Shown here piece by piece: positions 56,285 to 64,000 of a stretch of 64,000 nucleotides of DNA (position 1 is its first letter; each line of letters begins with the position of its first letter). A program made the position numbers and the translations under genes. This DNA is from G965212025 sp965215765 (GTDB taxonomy: Bacteria; Pseudomonadota; Gammaproteobacteria; Poriferisulfidales; Oxydemutatoraceae): assembly GCA_965215765.1 (NCBI GenBank), contig OZ244118.1, positions 2,604,001 through 2,668,000 of the forward strand, in the 5' to 3' direction. The notes under the pieces are model-generated. The model searched no databases. It was not told the DNA's origin and saw only the letters and a program-made list of their open reading frames with translations.

Positions 56285-57064
56285 GTGCTGAATGCCAAAC
56301 CCATTCCGGCTTTCACGGATAATTACTTCTGGTTGCTGAGCGCGGATTCGAGCCCGCAGTACGCAGTTGTAGATCCGGGGCAGGCAGAGCCGGTTCTGAG
56401 AGCCTTGGCCGAGCATGGCGGAGAGTTGGCGGCGATTCTTGTCACTCACCATCACGCCGACCACGTGGGGGGAATCGAGAGCTTGGTCGCTCGTTTTCCA
56501 AAAGCCGTTGTTTACGGGTCGAACGACCCGCGTATTCCCGGCGTGACGCAAACCGTAAAAGCAGGAGACAGGGTTTTTGTTGAGTGCCTTGGCTGCACAT
56601 TCGACATCTTTTTTGTTCCAGGGCACACAAGCTCCCATATTGCGTGGTACGGAGATTCCAAGCTTTTCTGTGGTGACACTATGTTTGGTTGCGGGTGCGG
56701 TCGCCTCTTTGAGGGGACGCCACAGCAAATGCATGATTCTTTAAGTCGCTTGCGCTCTCTGCCGGATGACACCGAAGTTTATTGTGCCCACGAATACACT
56801 ATGGCGAATATTGCTTTTGCCAAAGCCGTTGAACCGGAGAACCGGTCTCTGCAAGAGCGATATTTGGCGGCGCGTGATTTGCGAGAACGAAACATTCCGA
56901 CTGTGCCTTCTACCTTGAAAACAGAAAAAGAAACGAACCCCTTTCTGCGCTTTGACAATCCTGACTTTGTTTCAGCTCTTGGGCAATACGCCAAAAAAAC
57001 TTTTTCCTCTCCGGTTTCAGTCTTTGCGTGCTCGCGTAGCTGCAGAGAGGCATTCAGAGGCTAG
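56285..57064 (+). CDS. gloB: Hydroxyacylglutathione hydrolase (glyoxalase II)
   Basis: A 259-residue metallo-beta-lactamase-fold enzyme that hydrolyses S-lactoylglutathione to lactate and glutathione in methylglyoxal removal. The dinuclear metal motif THHHADHVGG is at about residues 54-63. Further ligands are in VPGHTSSHIAWYG, LFCGDTMFGCGCGR and YCAHEYTMANIAFA, followed by the glutathione-binding KTEKETNPFLR. The start is a GTG that aligns with the family's PIPAFTDNYFWLL beginning. The C-terminus departs from the usual helix (SPVSVFACSRSCREAFRG). It follows hfq by about 28 bases on the same strand and may be read from the same promoter. Confidence 0.94.
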   Translation: MLNAKPIPAFTDNYFWLLSADSSPQYAVVDPGQAEPVLRALAEHGGELAAILVTHHHADHVGGIESLVARFPKAVVYGSNDPRIPGVTQTVKAGDRVFVECLGCTFDIFFVPGHTSSHIAWYGDSKLFCGDTMFGCGCGRLFEGTPQQMHDSLSRLRSLPDDTEVYCAHEYTMANIAFAKAVEPENRSLQERYLAARDLRERNIPTVPSTLKTEKETNPFLRFDNPDFVSALGQYAKKTFSSPVSVFACSRSCREAFRG

Positions 57065-57240
57065 CCAGGCTCGGACACCCTGCTTAGGCAACTCCTCCGG
57101 GAGAACCGGGATTCCCCGCCCTCACCGGGCAACAGTGAATAACCGTGGAGACTTCCTTGCCTGACAACCGCTTAACACCTGAATGGCACCGACTGTAGGA
57201 AAAAACGCAGATACGCTCACATTTCATCAAAGTTCAAGGC

Positions 57241-57246
57241 TATAAT
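57241..57246 (+). promoter_or_regulatory. -10 element for suhB
   Basis: A perfect TATAAT in the context ggctataatgccc, about 60 bases before the preferred start. It closely resembles the hfq -10 context (ggctataatgtgcc). No good -35 is seen. Confidence 0.5.
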
Positions 57247-57308
57247 GCCCGACCCCGAGTGCTATGCCCTCGCGTCTGTTCTGCTTCCACTTCTACCCGA
57301 ATATAAAA

Positions 57309-59405
57309 ATGCCACTTTCACCATACTTAAACATAGCCACGCGCGCGATTTCCAGCGCCGGAAAAATCCTGATTCGCTGCATGGGTCGCCTGGATCCATT
57401 GGGAGCCAAGAAAAAATATCAATTTACTCTGATTGATGAGGCCAAGCTGGAATGCGAGCAGCATATCTCGGGCATACTGCTTGAGGCGTACCCGGAACAC
57501 GTGATTCAAGGCGAAGAAGTTGTTGAGTCGAAGGATTCCGAAAGTGATTTCCAGTGGTTGGTAAAACCACTGGACGGCACAACAAATTTCTCCCGTGCGC
57601 TACCATTTTTCGCGCTATCCGTAGCCTTGCAACAAGACGGAGAAACGCTGGTCGGACTCATTTACGACCCCGTGCGTAACGAGTTGTTCGCCGCCGCAAG
57701 AGGTGAAGGAGCCTGGGTTAACAAACAGCGTATCCGAACCACTGAGCACGTCAATCTTTCTGAAGCTGTTTTTGGTGTTGGGCTTAGCTGGGAGGAATCA
57801 CCGGAAGAGCGTTGTAAACATCAAAGCAACAAGTTGGTGTCCACTCTCGCCGAGACTCGCAAAAGTGGCTGCGCGGATTTGGATTTGGCTTATGTGGCTG
57901 CTGGCAGGATGGACGGATGGTGGTCCTGCGAGCTAAAGACATCGGATATGGCAGCAGGCGCATTACTGGTTGCTGAAGCCGGGGGCGTGGTTTCAGACCT
58001 TGCCGGAAAGAGCGGCTACCTGGAAAGCGGAAACATGCTTGCTACCTCAATGTCTTTGCGGGAAGAGGTGGTCGCACTTCACAAAGCAGAAGCTGCCAAA
58101 GAAGATTTGAAATCCCGTGCGGCAACTGGAGAAGCACCAGAATCCGCTCGTACGCCGTCCGCTGATGAACATTTCAACCGTCGTGATCAGGAAGAGGGGG
58201 ATGCAAACAGATATCCGGCCTCAGGGCACGACCAAAAACAATACGGCAGAAGATCGGACAGAGGCTCGGGCTACCCGCACCGGCAACAAGAGTCAGGAAA
58301 CACCCGGAGAAGTCCGAGGCCTTTTAACAAAAGATCCAACTGGGAACCGCGAGAGGGGGCACCCGGGTCTGGGAATGAACGATTTGCTTCTGGATATTCT
58401 GACCGTGGTTACCAAGGTAACCGCGACCAATCGGATAGAAGGGGGAACAGAAGACAAGACTGGTCACCCCGGCAAAACGAATCAGGAAATACCAGAGGAA
58501 GCCCGCGACCTTATGGCAACAGACCTGGATGGGAACCGCGCGACAGGGCTCCCGGATCAGGCAATGAACGATTTGCTTCCGGACATTCTGACCGTGGTTA
58601 CCAAGGTAACCGTGACCAATCGGATAGAAGAGGAAACAGAAGACAAGACTGGTCACCCCGTCACAACGAATCAGGAAACACCAGGGGAAACCCGCGCTTT
58701 GGCAACAGACCCGGGTGGGAGCCTCACGAGGGAACACCCGTATCTGGCAATGAACGATTTTCTTCTGGATACTCTGACCGTGGGCATCCGGATAGCAGAG
58801 GGAACAGAAGACAAGACTGGTCACCCCGCCACAACGAATCAGGAAATACCAGAAGAAGTCCGCGATCTTTTGGCAACAAACCTGGCTGGGAACCACGTGA
58901 TAGACCCCCCCGAACTGGCAATGAGCGATTTGCTTCCGGATATTCCGACCGTGGTCGCCCGCCTGCCCGTGGCCGACCGGATAACCGTGATCGCCCGGAT
59001 AACCGTGGCCGACCGGACAGAAGAGGAGACAGAAGCTCCGACAGGCCACATCTCCGCGACGAATCGGGAAATACCAGAAGAGACTCGCGACCTTTTGCCA
59101 ACAAGCCTGAGTGGGAACCACGTGAAAAAACACCCGGGACATCTGATAGCCGACCCGCATCTGAGGGTTCTGATCACGTTCGACCCAAGAAAAAAGCACC
59201 AGAAGCTTCGGCCTTGCCACTCGCTGGGAAACGAAGCGAAACGAAACATGGAAGCGAAAAACGCGAACTGAAAAAGCAGCCGCCCGCCTCTCCTGATTTG
59301 GCGAGTATTCTCCCGCCCGGCGTTGCACAGGGCACCAAGACCCATGACAGCACCAAAAAGCCGAAGCCCGAGAAAGCAGTGGATGACAAAAACGCGACAA
59401 GCTGA
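57309..59405 (+). CDS. suhB: SuhB-family inositol monophosphatase with Arg/Gly-rich repeat tail
   Basis: A 698-residue protein, far longer than usual SuhB (about 265). The first 270 residues form the inositol monophosphatase-like domain: GEEVVES with Glu69/70, PLDGTTNF with Asp89, GLIYDPVRNELFAAARG, DLDLAYVAAGRMDG and TSDMAAGALLVAEAGG. The usual WxxDPLDGTTNF reads WLVKPLDGTTNF, so one metal-binding Asp is Lys86. Phosphatase activity may therefore be weak or lost. In E. coli SuhB also acts in rRNA transcription antitermination, a role that does not need catalysis. The remaining 430 or so residues are about five 63-residue repeats rich in Arg, Gly, Asp and Ser, probably disordered and RNA-binding. 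The start is chosen by homology (MPLSPYLNIATRA); an upstream ATG at 57264 is possible. Confidence 0.85.
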   Translation: MPLSPYLNIATRAISSAGKILIRCMGRLDPLGAKKKYQFTLIDEAKLECEQHISGILLEAYPEHVIQGEEVVESKDSESDFQWLVKPLDGTTNFSRALPFFALSVALQQDGETLVGLIYDPVRNELFAAARGEGAWVNKQRIRTTEHVNLSEAVFGVGLSWEESPEERCKHQSNKLVSTLAETRKSGCADLDLAYVAAGRMDGWWSCELKTSDMAAGALLVAEAGGVVSDLAGKSGYLESGNMLATSMSLREEVVALHKAEAAKEDLKSRAATGEAPESARTPSADEHFNRRDQEEGDANRYPASGHDQKQYGRRSDRGSGYPHRQQESGNTRRSPRPFNKRSNWEPREGAPGSGNERFASGYSDRGYQGNRDQSDRRGNRRQDWSPRQNESGNTRGSPRPYGNRPGWEPRDRAPGSGNERFASGHSDRGYQGNRDQSDRRGNRRQDWSPRHNESGNTRGNPRFGNRPGWEPHEGTPVSGNERFSSGYSDRGHPDSRGNRRQDWSPRHNESGNTRRSPRSFGNKPGWEPRDRPPRTGNERFASGYSDRGRPPARGRPDNRDRPDNRGRPDRRGDRSSDRPHLRDESGNTRRDSRPFANKPEWEPREKTPGTSDSRPASEGSDHVRPKKKAPEASALPLAGKRSETKHGSEKRELKKQPPASPDLASILPPGVAQGTKTHDSTKKPKPEKAVDDKNATS
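58285..59190 (+). repeat. ~189 bp repeats encoding the SuhB tail
   Basis: About five imperfect direct repeats of roughly 189 bases, each coding for a unit such as ESGNTRGSPRPYGNRPGWEP and then SDRGYQGNRDQSDRRGNRR. Units 2 and 3 are nearly identical; unit 4 is shortened, and unit 5 carries an extra run of GRPDNRD-type motifs. Because the length is a multiple of three, expansion keeps the frame. Confidence 0.9.
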
Positions 59406-60676
59406 GCGTAAATGACAGAAAACGCCGCGACGTGGACAAAGATCTGCTCCTGAAACGGCCTTCTGCAGAAACCTGCAACCGGGTGGGTGGCAAACACCTG
59501 TTGTTCCAGTCTCTTTACTGGCTCCTGTCGTTAGCCAGGAAAGATTGAGACGATTCCCCGCCCGCCTGCATCCGCCGAACTTCAGTCTTTTCGTCTCCCA
59601 CCCGAAGAAACAGACAAGAGCAGCCGCACTTTTTAAGTGGGGATTATGATTTTGCCTCTGCTACAAGCCTGAATTCGGGCACTCTTCTTTTAGCAACTGT
59701 GCCGGCAGCTTGCGGCTTTGTTGATCAAGTACGAGAGGGAGAGCACTTGCCCCAAAATACGGATGCGTCTCATTGCGGCACGGCTGGTGTGAACGTATGC
59801 CGCCTAAAAAACTGCGGCCCGCCTCTCCTGATTTGGCGAGTATTCTCCCGCCCGGCGTTGCACAGGGCACCAAGGCTCATGACAGCACCAAAAAGCCGAA
59901 ACCCGAGAAAGCAGTGGATGACAAAAACGCGACAAGCTGAGCGTAAATGACAGAAAACGCCGCGACGTGGACAAAGCTCTGCTCCTGAAATGGCCTTCTG
60001 CAGAAACCTGCAACCGGGTGGTGCCAAACACCTGTTGTTCCAGCCTCTTTACAGTCTCCTGTCGTTAGCCAGGAAAGATTGAGACGATTCCCCGCCCGCC
60101 TGCATCCGCCGAACTTCAGTCTTTTCGTCTCCCACCCGAAGAGACAGGCAAGAGCAGCCGCATTTTTTAAGTGGGGATTATGATTTTGCCGCTGCTATAA
60201 GTCTGAATTCGGGCACTCTTCTTTTGGCAACTGTGCCGGCAGCTTGCGGCTTTGTTGATCAAGTACGAGGGGGGAGTGCTTGCCCCAAAATACGGATGTG
60301 TCTCAAAGCGGCACGGCTGGTGTGAACGTATGCCGCCTAAAAAATTGCGACCCGCCTCTCCTGATTTGGCGAGCATTCTCCCGCCCGGCGTTGCACAGGG
60401 CACCAAGGCTCATGACAGCACCAAAAAGCCGAAACCCGAGAAAGCAGTGGATGACAAAAACGCGACAAGCTGAGCGTAAATGACAGAAAGCGCCGCGACG
60501 TGGACAAAGATCTGCTCCTGAAACGGCCTTCTGCAGAAACCCGCAACCGGGTGGTGCCAAACACCTGTTGTTCCAGCCTCTTTACAGGCTCCTGTCGTTA
60601 GCCAGGAAAGATTGAGACGATTCCCCGCCCGCCTGCATCCACCGAACTTCAGTCTTTTCGTCTCCCACCCGAAGAG
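59283..60676. repeat. ~534 bp tandem repeats, 2.6 copies
   Basis: Direct repeats beginning at about 59283, 59818 and 60351 (periods of 535 and 533). Each begins with the last 40 codons of suhB (SPDLASILPPGVAQGTK), includes its stop, a common intergenic part, and the last few codons of the response-regulator gene on the other strand (cttcagtcttttcgtctccc). Units 1 and 2 then carry a roughly 200-base linker not present at the regulator end. The short frames at 59699-59950 and 60252-60473 are these suhB tails and have no separate promoter. No other gene lies in 59406-60648. Confidence 0.9.
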
Positions 60677-61320
60677 CGCAAATTATGCTCCACCACCAGG
60701 ACTGCTGCTTCAACACGCGAGTGCACATTAAGTTTCTTAAGCGCAGCTTTGACGTGCAATTTCACCGTACTGACAGCTATTTCCAACAGGCGCGCAATAC
60801 TTTTATTGCTACGCCCTTCTGCCACTAAATTCAGCACTTCATTTTCGCGTGGCGTCAATTTTTCGGACAGCGGCTTCCTTCCTTTTATCACACCCGTTCT
60901 GATCAACTCATAACTGTCGCGCATCTCGTCGGGAATCGCTTCCTCGCCATTTACGAGACCGTGTATTGCCTTGATAAACTGATCGGGCTCCATGTTTTTC
61001 GTCAAATACCCCTGTGCACCATTTTTCATAGCTTCCGCCATATCTTCTGAATCACAACTCGTGGTCAGCATTGCCAAGATCGACTGACAATCTCGTTTGC
61101 GCAGGATTTTCAATACTTCTGTGCCGTCCAGCTTCGGCATCCTGATATCAAGCAGAACCACATCCGGGACTTCTTCGAGAATGTCCTGTATTCCTTCCTC
61201 CACTTCACCGGTTGAAACCACAATACGGATACCGTACTGCTTCAGCACTCGGCACAAACCGTCCCGAAAAAGGGAATGATCATCAATGATGGCAACACGG
61301 ATGTCTTTAATGTCTTTCAT
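60649..61320 (-). CDS. NarL/FixJ-type response regulator
   Basis: A 223-residue DNA-binding response regulator. The receiver domain (about 8-125) has the acidic pair in IIDDHSLFRDG, the phosphoacceptor Asp in VVLLDIRMPKLDG, and the switch Lys in GYLTKNMEP. The LuxR-type helix-turn-helix follows: LTPRENEVLNLVAEGRSNKS, then VSTVKLHVKAALKKLNVHSR. Its start overlaps the end of the kinase gene by 14 bases, so the two are one operon on the minus strand. The closest well-known relatives are the NarL/NarP nitrate regulators; the target genes are unknown. The last codons (SSGGRRKD) lie in the 534 bp repeat. Confidence 0.92.
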   Translation of the reverse strand: MKDIKDIRVAIIDDHSLFRDGLCRVLKQYGIRIVVSTGEVEEGIQDILEEVPDVVLLDIRMPKLDGTEVLKILRKRDCQSILAMLTTSCDSEDMAEAMKNGAQGYLTKNMEPDQFIKAIHGLVNGEEAIPDEMRDSYELIRTGVIKGRKPLSEKLTPRENEVLNLVAEGRSNKSIARLLEIAVSTVKLHVKAALKKLNVHSRVEAAVLVVEHNLRSSGGRRKD

Positions 61321-62929
61321 TTTCTGTCAATGCGGTTCGCTTCGATTTTTCTGACCATTGCTGTCTCGTTCCTGACTTGTTAACTGTAGGCAACCTATAT
61401 TCCAGCCGAACACAAACCCCTTCACCAGGCTCACCGGAAATATCCAGTTTGGCCCCTATGGCTTGTGCCCGCTCGTGCATCATGCTCATCCCGTAGTGCC
61501 TCCTGACATCGCCACCAAATGAAGTCGAAACCTGCTTCAGCCCCACACCGTCATCTTCAATCAACAGGGCACGCTGCCCACTGGCAAGTCGTCGTATAAA
61601 AACGCGCACATTTTTCGCCTCAGAATGCTTCACAACGTTTTGCAATGCTTCCTGACCAATCATTTGCACCTCAGTAGCGTGTTCTTCAGGCAAGTCTGTT
61701 TCGCACCCGGAGCTGTGGAAAAAAAACCGGATATTTGGATGCTCATGGCGGAAACGCTGAACCATATCGCCAAGAGAGCGTACCAAGCCTGTGGTTCTGG
61801 CTACAACTGGTGGGGCTCGAAAATGACCGATCAGCTCTCGCACTTCCAGATTGGCAGACTTGACCATGGTGTCGAGACTGCCCAGCTCTTCAGGAAGCGA
61901 GGTGTACTCACCTTTTTCCACGTGATGAAACAAGGCACACACCTGAAAGCGAAGGCTGCTGATGGTTTGCGCCAGTGAATCGTGTACCTCCCGCCCAATA
62001 CGGGCGCGCTCCTCAAGCACCAGGAGTCTGTTGCCTTCCTCGTCCGTACGGCAGGCCTCAATCGCCATCCCGAAGTGCCGAACCACGCTGTTAAAAAGCC
62101 CGGACAGTTCTTTCCTTCTGGTAAAAAGTGCTTCATGCAGATACAGGCTACACACACCAATCAACACGCCTTGCGAGCGCATTGGCAACACCAGCCTGGA
62201 ATGCTGCTCGTTACTCTGGAGGTAGGGGCTGTCCCAAGGCAGAAACAGGCAACTTTCGCTTTCCGTGAACTCACCTCTGGAAGCCAGCCTCATCATGTGA
62301 CCATCACCCACATTTTTGCGAATGATGAGGCGATCAAGCCCCAGCACATCATCGAGAGTCCTCAGCATGCTTGACAGTAATTCATTCAACCCACGTCTCG
62401 TGCTGATGCTGGTCACCAAGTCATACATCATGGCAAGAAAGCGGGTCTTTTCCGCCACATGTTCCATGTAAGTACCAATCCGCTCAGAATCATCTTTGGT
62501 TTGCGATTCCAGCATTTCTCCCATGGTGTTGAGATCGTCTTCCAGCCTGGGGATTACTTCGTTGCCTTTCTGCACAGGCAGGCGTGCAGAAAGTTCTCCA
62601 GCGTGTATTTTCATCAGCCAGTCGCGCACACGGTGAGCAGGCTCAAACAGGTCTCGCGCCAACAAATAGCCAAATGCTGACAAGGTGGCGAAAAGTGCCA
62701 CCACAAGAAAAGATTGCAGCGGGAAAGAAAGAAAGAAATTTTCGCTTCCCCCAACTGGCACTTGCGGCCAGAAAACCAGCGAGGCAGCTAACAGCAACAA
62801 AAGCACCAGCATCACTGCATACAACAACCAACCTCGCCACAAGTCCGTTCGCCGCCAGATTTTGCCGCTATGTACACCCGTTGATACCTCGGGATCTGCT
62901 ATTGATGGCGTGTCACTTTGATTCATCAT
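61307..62929 (-). CDS. NarX-like histidine kinase
   Basis: A 540-residue inner-membrane sensor kinase. TM1 is at about residues 34-56 and TM2 at about 68-90, with only about a dozen residues between them. It therefore lacks the periplasmic nitrate-binding P-box domain of true NarX. A HAMP segment (LFEPAHRVRDWLMKIHAGEL) and a coiled linker follow, then a GAF-like region (about 180-300). The HisKA_3 dimerisation helix is ERARIGREVHDSLAQTISSL with the phospho-His in EVHDSLAQ. The ATPase domain has QNVVKHSEAKNV and IEDDGVGL. Signals are probably sensed in the cytosol by GAF or within the membrane. It is paired with the regulator at 60649 and divergent from aceE. Confidence 0.9.
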   Translation of the reverse strand: MMNQSDTPSIADPEVSTGVHSGKIWRRTDLWRGWLLYAVMLVLLLLLAASLVFWPQVPVGGSENFFLSFPLQSFLVVALFATLSAFGYLLARDLFEPAHRVRDWLMKIHAGELSARLPVQKGNEVIPRLEDDLNTMGEMLESQTKDDSERIGTYMEHVAEKTRFLAMMYDLVTSISTRRGLNELLSSMLRTLDDVLGLDRLIIRKNVGDGHMMRLASRGEFTESESCLFLPWDSPYLQSNEQHSRLVLPMRSQGVLIGVCSLYLHEALFTRRKELSGLFNSVVRHFGMAIEACRTDEEGNRLLVLEERARIGREVHDSLAQTISSLRFQVCALFHHVEKGEYTSLPEELGSLDTMVKSANLEVRELIGHFRAPPVVARTTGLVRSLGDMVQRFRHEHPNIRFFFHSSGCETDLPEEHATEVQMIGQEALQNVVKHSEAKNVRVFIRRLASGQRALLIEDDGVGLKQVSTSFGGDVRRHYGMSMMHERAQAIGAKLDISGEPGEGVCVRLEYRLPTVNKSGTRQQWSEKSKRTALTENERH

Positions 62930-63279
62930 GTAGGCTATTTCCAGATCTCAGGTCAAGAATATACATGGAAACACGGGGAATGCAAAAAAAACACGGGCTT
63001 CTCTCGCCGCACAGCATTGCACCCACAGAAACACTCGCCTCAAGTTCTCCACTTGCGTAGCGTGTTGCAACACGTTAACTTTAAGCACAAACTTGGCGTG
63101 AAAATACCGGAGTAACAAATTGTCAAACAGCACCACAAACCATCCCCGTACCGTCGTGAGCAGGACGGAGACACAGGCAGGTTGTTTCACAATCAGAAGC
63201 CGTCAGGAATAGCGTGGGATGCCTCCCACAGTTCCCGGGGTTTTGAAGTCACAAGCCAGGCAAGCACCGCAGAATCATC
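62930..63279. promoter_or_regulatory. Divergent region between the kinase gene and aceE
   Basis: About 350 bases without a gene. It must hold the promoters of both the sensor operon and the pyruvate dehydrogenase operon. The only clear element is the perfect 14-base palindrome at 63061-63074. Confidence 0.4.
63061..63074. promoter_or_regulatory. Perfect palindrome cgtgttgcaacacg
   Basis: A 14-base perfect inverted repeat about 200 bases before aceE and about 130 before the kinase start. Its size and position suit a dimeric regulator site. The binding protein cannot be named from sequence. Confidence 0.4.
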
Positions 63280-64000
63280 GTGAAGCAGGAAGATCAGGAT
63301 CCGCTTGAAACGCAGGAGTGGCTGGATTCTCTGGAATCTCTGGTTGACAGGGCGGGTACCGGACGTGCCCACTACCTGTTGCAAAAGATGCTTGAGCATT
63401 CCCGGCGCCTCGGCACAAATCTGCCTTGGCAGGCGAATACCGCTTATCTGAACACAATACCGCCCGGTCGTCAGCCACCCATGCCGGGTGACCCTGCCAT
63501 TGAACAGAGGATCCGCGCCATCACCAGGTGGAACGCAGCCATGATGGTGGTACGGGCAAACAAAAAAAATCCCGGAATCGGTGGGCATATCGCCACTTTC
63601 GCGTCTGCCGCGACACTCTACGACGTCGGCTTCAACCACTTTTTCAAAGCTCCCAATGCAAAGCACGCTGGCGATCTGGTCTTTATTCAAGGGCATTCTG
63701 CTCCCGGCATTTATGCCCGTGCATTTCTTGAAGGCCGGTTTGACGAAGCAACGCTGGATCGCTTTCGTTGTGAAACAAACGGACAGGGGCTGTCGTCCTA
63801 CCCCCATCCTCGCTTGATGCCTGAGTTTTGGCAGTTCCCGACCGTTTCAATGGGGCTCGGGCCCATCATGTCCATATATCAGGCGCGGTTTATGAAATAC
63901 CTGGATGACAGAAAGTTGTTAGGCAGCAAGGGGCGAAAAATATGGGCGTTCATGGGCGACGGAGAAATGGATGAGCCTGAATCACTTGGTTGCATATCGC
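63280..64000 (+). CDS. aceE: Pyruvate dehydrogenase E1 component (5' part)
   Basis: The N-terminal 240 residues of the homodimeric-type E1 subunit, which decarboxylates pyruvate with thiamine diphosphate and passes the acetyl group to E2. The gene runs past the window; the family is about 890 residues. Clear matches to E. coli AceE are DPLETQEWLDSLESLV, YLNTIPPGRQP, RWNAAMMVVRANKK, GGHIATFASAATLYDVGFNH, PHPRLMPEFWQFPTVSMGLG and the ThDP-site start MGDGEMDEPES. The start is GTG at 63280; the frame has a stop at 63244, which limits other choices. It diverges from the sensor kinase operon. AceF and Lpd would be expected beyond the window. Confidence 0.96.
   Translation, partial: MKQEDQDPLETQEWLDSLESLVDRAGTGRAHYLLQKMLEHSRRLGTNLPWQANTAYLNTIPPGRQPPMPGDPAIEQRIRAITRWNAAMMVVRANKKNPGIGGHIATFASAATLYDVGFNHFFKAPNAKHAGDLVFIQGHSAPGIYARAFLEGRFDEATLDRFRCETNGQGLSSYPHPRLMPEFWQFPTVSMGLGPIMSIYQARFMKYLDDRKLLGSKGRKIWAFMGDGEMDEPESLGCIS

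Noticed and set aside
58117..59271. Long alternative frame of 384 codons inside suhB
   Set aside because: It arises because the 189-base repeats keep all frames open. It has no start site of its own and an unnatural composition.
59699..60473. Independent small genes in the 534 bp repeats
   Set aside because: Their C-termini are copied suhB tails, with no promoter or ribosome-binding site of their own.
63193..63807. Minus-strand frame of 204 codons opposite aceE
   Set aside because: It is the shadow of the conserved aceE coding sequence and shows no family motif.

Overview
The window looks like chromosomal DNA of an uncultured or little-studied proteobacterium, probably beta or gamma. The support is SecB next to GpsA, Hfq, GloB, SuhB, a NarX/NarL-type two-component pair and a homodimeric-type AceE. 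The species cannot be named from the sequence. Housekeeping genes occupy the two ends (1-2184 and 55598-64000). The roughly 53 kb between them is a repeat-rich accessory region packed with predicted conflict and defence genes.

Left end: secB (3' end), gpsA and pyrD read rightward as an overlapping cluster. Positions 1646-23130 are a tandem triplication with a unit of about 7.5 kb. Each unit holds the 3' part of pyrD, a roughly 1450-residue protein of unknown function (minus strand), a six-TM potassium-channel-like gene (plus strand), and decayed pieces of druA and herA. The unit junction joins herA directly to pyrD. Intact relatives of the druA/herA pieces lie at 50620-53539, so the ancestral order was probably pyrD - giant gene - channel - druA - herA - nurA.

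Positions 23085-33670 hold three differently eroded copies of a predicted immune operon on the minus strand. Only the middle copy (27230-30639) is complete. It reads: a 31-codon ORF, a TIR-like protein, a nucleoside-deoxyribosyltransferase-like/TPR protein, a SLATT-type two-TM protein and an SGNH hydrolase. The likely logic is that the TIR enzyme makes or consumes an NAD-derived signal, the TPR protein senses it, and the membrane protein and hydrolase act as effectors. This is the best candidate for a little-described system here.

Positions 33670-55600 are a series of cargo modules separated by relics of one tRNA gene whose intact copy is at 55598-55674. The cargo is a degenerate hsdR followed by a large nuclease-STAND NTPase (Avs-like); an EndoU ribonuclease with a lamin-tail domain; an AT-rich pair of small ORFs; an HNH nuclease with a C5 methyltransferase; a quinol nitric oxide reductase with an FNR/DNR-like box; and a nurA-herA-druA operon. 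Three relics keep only the 3' half of the tRNA, as expected for islands integrating there one after another. Two relics with both flanks come from tandem duplication.

Right end: the CAU tRNA, a divergent hfq, gloB and suhB with a long Arg/Gly-rich repeat tail and a changed catalytic motif. Next come about 534 bp tandem repeats, a NarL-type regulator with its kinase on the minus strand, and the 5' part of aceE.
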